Assembly (NCBI RefSeq): GCF_003344785.1
Contig: NZ_QPMK01000004.1
Span: 62,001 to 126,000 of the forward strand
Source of the DNA: Thalassococcus profundi
GTDB lineage: Bacteria > Pseudomonadota > Alphaproteobacteria > Rhodobacterales > Rhodobacteraceae
DNA length: 64,000 bases
Reading direction: 5' to 3'
Every line of letters begins with the position of its first letter. Position 1 is the stretch's first letter. A program made the position numbers and the translations under genes. Positions 60,312 through 64,000 of the stretch are shown here, piece after piece. The notes beneath the pieces were generated by a model. That model saw only the letters and a program-made list of their open reading frames with translations. It did no database searches and was not told where the DNA came from.

Positions 60312-61388
60312 ATGACCAATGTCATTCAGCTGACACCCCCCTCCCGGATCCAAACACCAGAGGCGCGCACCAGCGCGCTTCTGCACAGCTTTGCCGCCGA
60401 ACGGCGCACCGGCGACGACGTGTTCTGGCTCAAGGAAAACGCCGAGATCCTGAACATTCTGGAATGCACCGGGGCGCGGCTTGACGACACCACGCTGGCC
60501 GCGCACAGCGGGTTTTACGCCACCGTCGAGAAGCGCTTGCGCTTTTTCCCGCAATACTACCGCTTCCTGCTGTCGATCACGCTCGATCTCGAAGCGCTCG
60601 GCATGCCGGGCGACAAGGGCGCGGAACTGGTCGACTGGGCGGCGTCGCAGGAGCTGGCCATGGCCGAGCTGTCGGACCTGCAGCGCATGGAGGCGCGGCG
60701 GCTGATGGCCCGCCGGGGTCGCGATCCGCTTCCGCAGGACGGCGGACTCGAGGATCGGATGCGCGCCTTCATCGGCCGCTCGCAAACATTTACCCTGCCA
60801 AACAAGAAAGCCGCCTACGAGCTGACCCACGCGGTGTTCTACCTCAGTGAATACGGACGCACCGATCCTGCACTGGAACCGGCGGCCATCACCAGCCTGA
60901 ATTACGCTGGACTTTTGGCCTATCTCGATCAGAACGCCGACTTGCTGGCCGAGATCTGCATCGCCCTGCGCTATGCCAGGGAGACGCCGCCGCCGCTCTG
61001 GACCGACTGGCTGGACCGTGAAACGCACCTGTTCGAGCTGACCACGTCGCCGCAGGCGAGCGTGCAGGACGATTACCACGAATACCTTGTCTGCAACTGG
61101 CACCAGGCCCTTTCGGGCAGGCGCAGCTTTACCCAGCCGGTGGTGCCGGGGCGCGTCCGATTCGACCGCTCGCCGGTGCGGTCGGCGGCCCTGCGCGAGA
61201 TGTCGGAATGCATGTTCCGGATGGACGGCGCACGCTCGGGCGACTGGCAGCAGATGCGTGGTCACATGCAGGCGCAGCTCTCGGCCGAGGCGATGGGGGT
61301 GGTCCGGATGGCCGAATCCTCCTGCGAGCATTTCGCCGACTTTTTCGAGGGCTTTGCACGCGCCGACGGCGCCGGACGGCCCGCATGA
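60312..61388 (+). CDS. Uncharacterised helical protein of the FTSGS operon (358 aa)
   Basis: Not a known family to me. It is predicted mainly alpha-helical and cytoplasmic. Motifs that could bind metal or act catalytically: LTHAVFYLSEYG (171-182, His173), DDYHEYLVCNWHQ (253-265; His256, Cys261, His264) and SSCEHFADFF (337-345; Cys338, His340). The N-terminus has a short basic and polar stretch. GAGGAGAGAG precedes the ATG. It lies 59 bp after the repeat gene and overlaps the transporter gene by ATGA. In a RiPP-like reading it would be the modifying enzyme or recognition protein; nothing in the sequence proves enzymatic activity. Confidence 0.75.
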   Translation: MTNVIQLTPPSRIQTPEARTSALLHSFAAERRTGDDVFWLKENAEILNILECTGARLDDTTLAAHSGFYATVEKRLRFFPQYYRFLLSITLDLEALGMPGDKGAELVDWAASQELAMAELSDLQRMEARRLMARRGRDPLPQDGGLEDRMRAFIGRSQTFTLPNKKAAYELTHAVFYLSEYGRTDPALEPAAITSLNYAGLLAYLDQNADLLAEICIALRYARETPPPLWTDWLDRETHLFELTTSPQASVQDDYHEYLVCNWHQALSGRRSFTQPVVPGRVRFDRSPVRSAALREMSECMFRMDGARSGDWQQMRGHMQAQLSAEAMGVVRMAESSCEHFADFFEGFARADGAGRPA

Positions 61389-62278
61389 CCATGCGGGCGG
61401 CATCGCTGGCCGGGGCCGGGCTGGTCGCACTCTACACGCTGACCATTTCCGCGGCTGACGGGATCACCAAGTTCATCGCCGGCGGCTATGCCGCGCCGCA
61501 GCTCTTCGCGCTGTCCTCGGCCATGGTGCTGATGCTGTCCTTTGCCGCCAGCCGCTCCGCGCGATCTGTGGGGGCAGGGGGTCTGCGCACCTGCGCCCCG
61601 CGCGCCATGGCCCTGCGCGCCGCCCTGACGGTGCTGGCCTGCATCGGCTTTTTCCAGGCCTTCCGGCTCTTGCCCTTCGCGGATGTGTTCCTCTTCATCG
61701 GTCTCATGCCGGTGATCGCCGGCCTGATGAGCGGGCCCACCTTGGGCGAGCCGCTGCGCGCCTCGGCCTACGGCGCGCTGGCGCTGGGTCTGGTGGGGAT
61801 CTGGTGCCTGATGCCGGGGGGCATGTCCTCGGTTCAGGCGGGGCATGGCTGGGCGCTGATGGCCGCGGTGACCGGGACCGGCTCGATGCTTTGCGCGCGC
61901 TACATTGGCCGGTTCGAGCGCAACGCCCTGGCGCAGGTCTTCTACCCGAACCTCGCCATTCTCGTGGTCATGGGCACGGCGCTGCCCTTCGTCTGGCGTG
62001 CCATGCCCGCCGCTGACTTTGCCTGGGTCGCGGCCTACGCGGTCTGCCTTTTCGCGGCGCGCTGGTTGGTGACCGTGGCGCTGCGGCTGCTGCCGGCCTA
62101 CGTCGCGACGCCGCTGATGAACCTGCAATTCGTCTGGATGGTGGTGATCGGATACGCGGCTTTCGGCGAGGTGCCGGGCGCGGGGACGGTCACAGGCGTG
62201 ACGCTGGTCGTCGCCTCGGGGCTGTGGTTGGTGCTGGATGACGCGCTGCCCGCGCGGGCGCGGGGCCTGCGCGCCTGA
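61385..62278 (+). CDS. DMT/EamA-family membrane transporter
   Basis: A 297-aa polytopic inner-membrane protein with about ten hydrophobic segments in two EamA-type halves (first half about 1-140, second about 150-290). It contains AFRLLPFADVFLFIGLMPVIAGL, the typical EamA 'x-P-x-x-G' pattern, and LGLVGIWCLMP. Members export metabolites and amino acids. The ATGA overlap with the 358-aa gene (61385-61388) indicates coupling, so it may export the product of the FTSGS operon. It ends one base before the convergent Fe-S carrier gene. Confidence 0.88.
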   Translation: MTMRAASLAGAGLVALYTLTISAADGITKFIAGGYAAPQLFALSSAMVLMLSFAASRSARSVGAGGLRTCAPRAMALRAALTVLACIGFFQAFRLLPFADVFLFIGLMPVIAGLMSGPTLGEPLRASAYGALALGLVGIWCLMPGGMSSVQAGHGWALMAAVTGTGSMLCARYIGRFERNALAQVFYPNLAILVVMGTALPFVWRAMPAADFAWVAAYAVCLFAARWLVTVALRLLPAYVATPLMNLQFVWMVVIGYAAFGEVPGAGTVTGVTLVVASGLWLVLDDALPARARGLRA

Positions 62279-62602
62279 TCACATCGAGAAAGACGTGCCG
62301 CAGCCGCAGGACGACGTGGCGTTCGGGTTCTCGATCACGAAGCGGGCGCCGATCAGTTCCTCGGTGAAGTCGATCACCGCGTTGGACAGGAACGGCAGCG
62401 ACACCGAATCCACCACCACCCGCTGCCCCTGGCCTTCGAGCACCAGGTCGTCCTCTTCCGGCGCATCCAGCTTGATTTCGTACTGGAAGCCCGAGCATCC
62501 GCCGCCTTCGACGGCGACGCGCAGCGCCTGGCCCTGGTCCGACGCGCCGATCTCGGCGAGGCGGGCAAAGGCGCGGTCGGTGACTTTCGGCGGCAGCTGC
62601 AT
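62279..62602 (-). CDS. A-type iron-sulfur carrier protein (IscA/ErpA family)
   Basis: A 107-aa HesB/IscA-type protein that delivers Fe-S clusters to target enzymes. The three conserved cysteines are C36 (GGGCSGFQYEIKL), C99 and C101 (SSCGCGTSFSM). Length and motifs match ErpA most closely. It is divergent from dgt, as is common in Rhodobacterales, and ends against the transporter gene. Confidence 0.93.
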   Translation of the reverse strand: MQLPPKVTDRAFARLAEIGASDQGQALRVAVEGGGCSGFQYEIKLDAPEEDDLVLEGQGQRVVVDSVSLPFLSNAVIDFTEELIGARFVIENPNATSSCGCGTSFSM

Positions 62603-62709
62603 GATATCCTCCGGACAGGTTTCTTATCGCTTCCGTTCATAATATACGAACGCGCGGGACAGGCGACAAGGACATGGCGACACGGACATCGCCAAAGAAC
62701 GGGGACGAC

Positions 62710-63870
62710 ATGCAGGCCAGCTATGCAAGCGATCCGCGCCGAAGCCGCGGGCGCCGGGTGGCGGAAGAGGAAAGCGCCTTCCGCTCCTGCTTTCAGCGTG
62801 ACCGCGACCGGATCATCCATTCCTCGGCCTTCCGGCGGCTCAAGCACAAGACCCAGGTCTTTGTCGAACACGAAGGTGATTTCTACCGCACACGGCTCAC
62901 CCACACGATCGAGGTGGCGCAGGTGGCGCGGACGATTTGCGGCGCGCTGGGGCTGAACACCGACCTGACCGAGGCGGTGGCATTGGCGCACGACCTGGGC
63001 CACACGCCTTTCGGCCATACCGGTGAGGACGCGCTGCATGCATTGATGGACCCCTATGGCGGGTTCGATCACAATGCGCAGACGATCCGCATCGTCACCT
63101 CGCTCGAACGGCACTATGCCGCGTTCGACGGGTTGAACCTGACGTGGGAAACCCTTGAAGGCATTGCGAAACACAACGGTCCGGTGACCGGAGACCTGCC
63201 GCATGCCCTGGCCGAATACGCCGCGCTGCACGACCTCGAACTGCACACCCACGCGAGTGCGGAGGCGCAGGTGGCAGCGCTGGCCGACGACATCGCCTAC
63301 AACAACCACGACCTGCACGACGGGCTGCGCGCGGGGCTATTCACCGAGGCGGAAATCATCGCGCTGCCCATCGTCGGCCCGGCGTATGCCGAGGTCGACG
63401 CAGCCTATCCCCGACTCGATCCCTACCGCCGCCGCCACGAGGCGCTGCGCCGGGTCTTCGGCGCCATGGTCGGCGACGTGATCGATTTTTCGCGGGCGTT
63501 GCTGGCGGCGTCGGGCTGTGCCTCCGCACAGGAGATTCGCGAACTGGGCCGCGACGCGATCTCTTTCTCGCCGCCGATGTGGCGCGACATTCGGGCGATC
63601 CGGGATTTTCTTTTCGGGCACATGTACCGCGCGCCGTCGGTGATGGACCAGCGCGTCAAGGTGACAAGGGTCGTCAACGACCTGTTCCCGCTGTACCTGT
63701 CCCGGCCCGACCTGCTGCCCAAACGCTGGCACGACGACATCGCGGCGGCGCAGGACGACGCGGCGCTGGCGCGGCTGGTGGCGGACTACATCGCCGGGAT
63801 GACCGACCGGTTCGCCCTGCAACAGCACGCGCGCCTGCTTGGCGTCGACATCCTGCACGACGCCACCTGA
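62710..63870 (+). CDS. dgt: Deoxyguanosinetriphosphate triphosphohydrolase-like protein (HD domain)
   Basis: A 386-aa HD-domain dNTPase that hydrolyses dGTP (or dNTPs) to nucleoside and triphosphate. RLTHTIEVAQVA and LAHDLGHTPFGHTGEDAL carry the metal-binding His/Asp ligands, FDHNAQTIRI follows, and a C-terminal helical domain completes it. ATG 62710 fits homologues (MQASYASDP...); an in-frame ATG at 62674 is possible. The 130 bp after the stop hold no gene that can be recognised before the window ends. Confidence 0.93.
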   Translation: MQASYASDPRRSRGRRVAEEESAFRSCFQRDRDRIIHSSAFRRLKHKTQVFVEHEGDFYRTRLTHTIEVAQVARTICGALGLNTDLTEAVALAHDLGHTPFGHTGEDALHALMDPYGGFDHNAQTIRIVTSLERHYAAFDGLNLTWETLEGIAKHNGPVTGDLPHALAEYAALHDLELHTHASAEAQVAALADDIAYNNHDLHDGLRAGLFTEAEIIALPIVGPAYAEVDAAYPRLDPYRRRHEALRRVFGAMVGDVIDFSRALLAASGCASAQEIRELGRDAISFSPPMWRDIRAIRDFLFGHMYRAPSVMDQRVKVTRVVNDLFPLYLSRPDLLPKRWHDDIAAAQDDAALARLVADYIAGMTDRFALQQHARLLGVDILHDAT

Positions 63871-64000
63871 CAAGATCGGGGCCTCTTTCACGAAGGGCTG
63901 GCCGCGTCTTTCGCGCCCGTTCCCGCCGCCTGTCGGTGCCCTGTCCGGGTGCTCGAAGGCCCGCCTCGCGCGACCTTCTCGGTCAGCTGTGTCTCCTTCG

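Overview
The window is high-GC DNA from an alphaproteobacterium of the order Rhodobacterales (roseobacter-type). The main evidence is the uninterrupted pyrH-frr-uppS-cdsA-dxr-rseP-bamA-ompH-fabZ-lpxA-lpxI-lpxB block, use of LpxI rather than LpxH, two Hint-domain secreted-type proteins, an IalB-family protein, a fused two-domain peptide ABC ATPase and TRAP transporter genes. Most of the window is chromosomal housekeeping. No phage, insertion sequence, CRISPR array or rRNA gene is visible.

Layout. 1-4.6 kb: partial arginase divergent from an Lrp-type regulator, dsbB and a YqaA-type membrane protein, a TRAP dctQ-dctM pair and tRNA-Leu(CAA). 5.4-8.4 kb: a large secreted RTX/cadherin-like/Hint protein. 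8.6-16.1 kb: MobA-like nucleotidyltransferase, dimethylglycine-dehydrogenase-like flavoprotein, soluble GAF histidine kinase, CorC/hemolysin-type protein, aberrant metallophosphoesterase, XerD. 16.1-19.6 kb: periplasmic hypothetical with a 49-aa partner, then aroK-aroB. 19.7-22.4 kb: a complete three-component P450 system (P450, [2Fe-2S] ferredoxin, ferredoxin reductase). 22.6-28.1 kb: a 1673-aa multidomain secreted-type protein and a small companion. 28.1-37.1 kb: ssb, a lytic transglycosylase, then a peptide ABC transporter operon with an AraC-type regulator beside it. 37.1-51.5 kb: miaA and the envelope-biogenesis operon, with a Hint gene inserted between pyrH and frr. 51.5-59.3 kb: ialB, HerA-like ATPase, transketolase, zapA, grxD/bolA and exonuclease III. 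59.6-62.3 kb: an unusual three-gene operon. 62.3-63.9 kb: an A-type Fe-S carrier and dgt.

The most striking content is the operon at 59.6-62.3 kb. It encodes a 201-aa protein with nine copies of the motif FTSGS in a near-perfect 20-residue period, a 358-aa helical protein of unknown function carrying His/Cys-rich motifs, and a DMT/EamA-family exporter, the last two genes overlapping by ATGA. This has the architecture of a multi-core ribosomal peptide pathway (precursor, modifying or binding protein, exporter), but that function is inferred, not shown.

The second is a candidate small RNA on the minus strand at 52502-52582. It has three consecutive stem-loops, two with C/U-rich anti-Shine-Dalgarno-like loops, and ends in a UUCG-capped terminator. 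Also notable are three perfect 11-bp direct repeats at an exact 22-bp pitch upstream of the peptide-transporter operon (probable AraC-family operator), a dispersed hairpin repeat present three times with compensatory stem changes, and several conserved-looking small membrane proteins of 44-49 aa.

Base-level positions were read by eye. One or two may be off by a base, and all start-site choices are judgements from Shine-Dalgarno sequences and family lengths.
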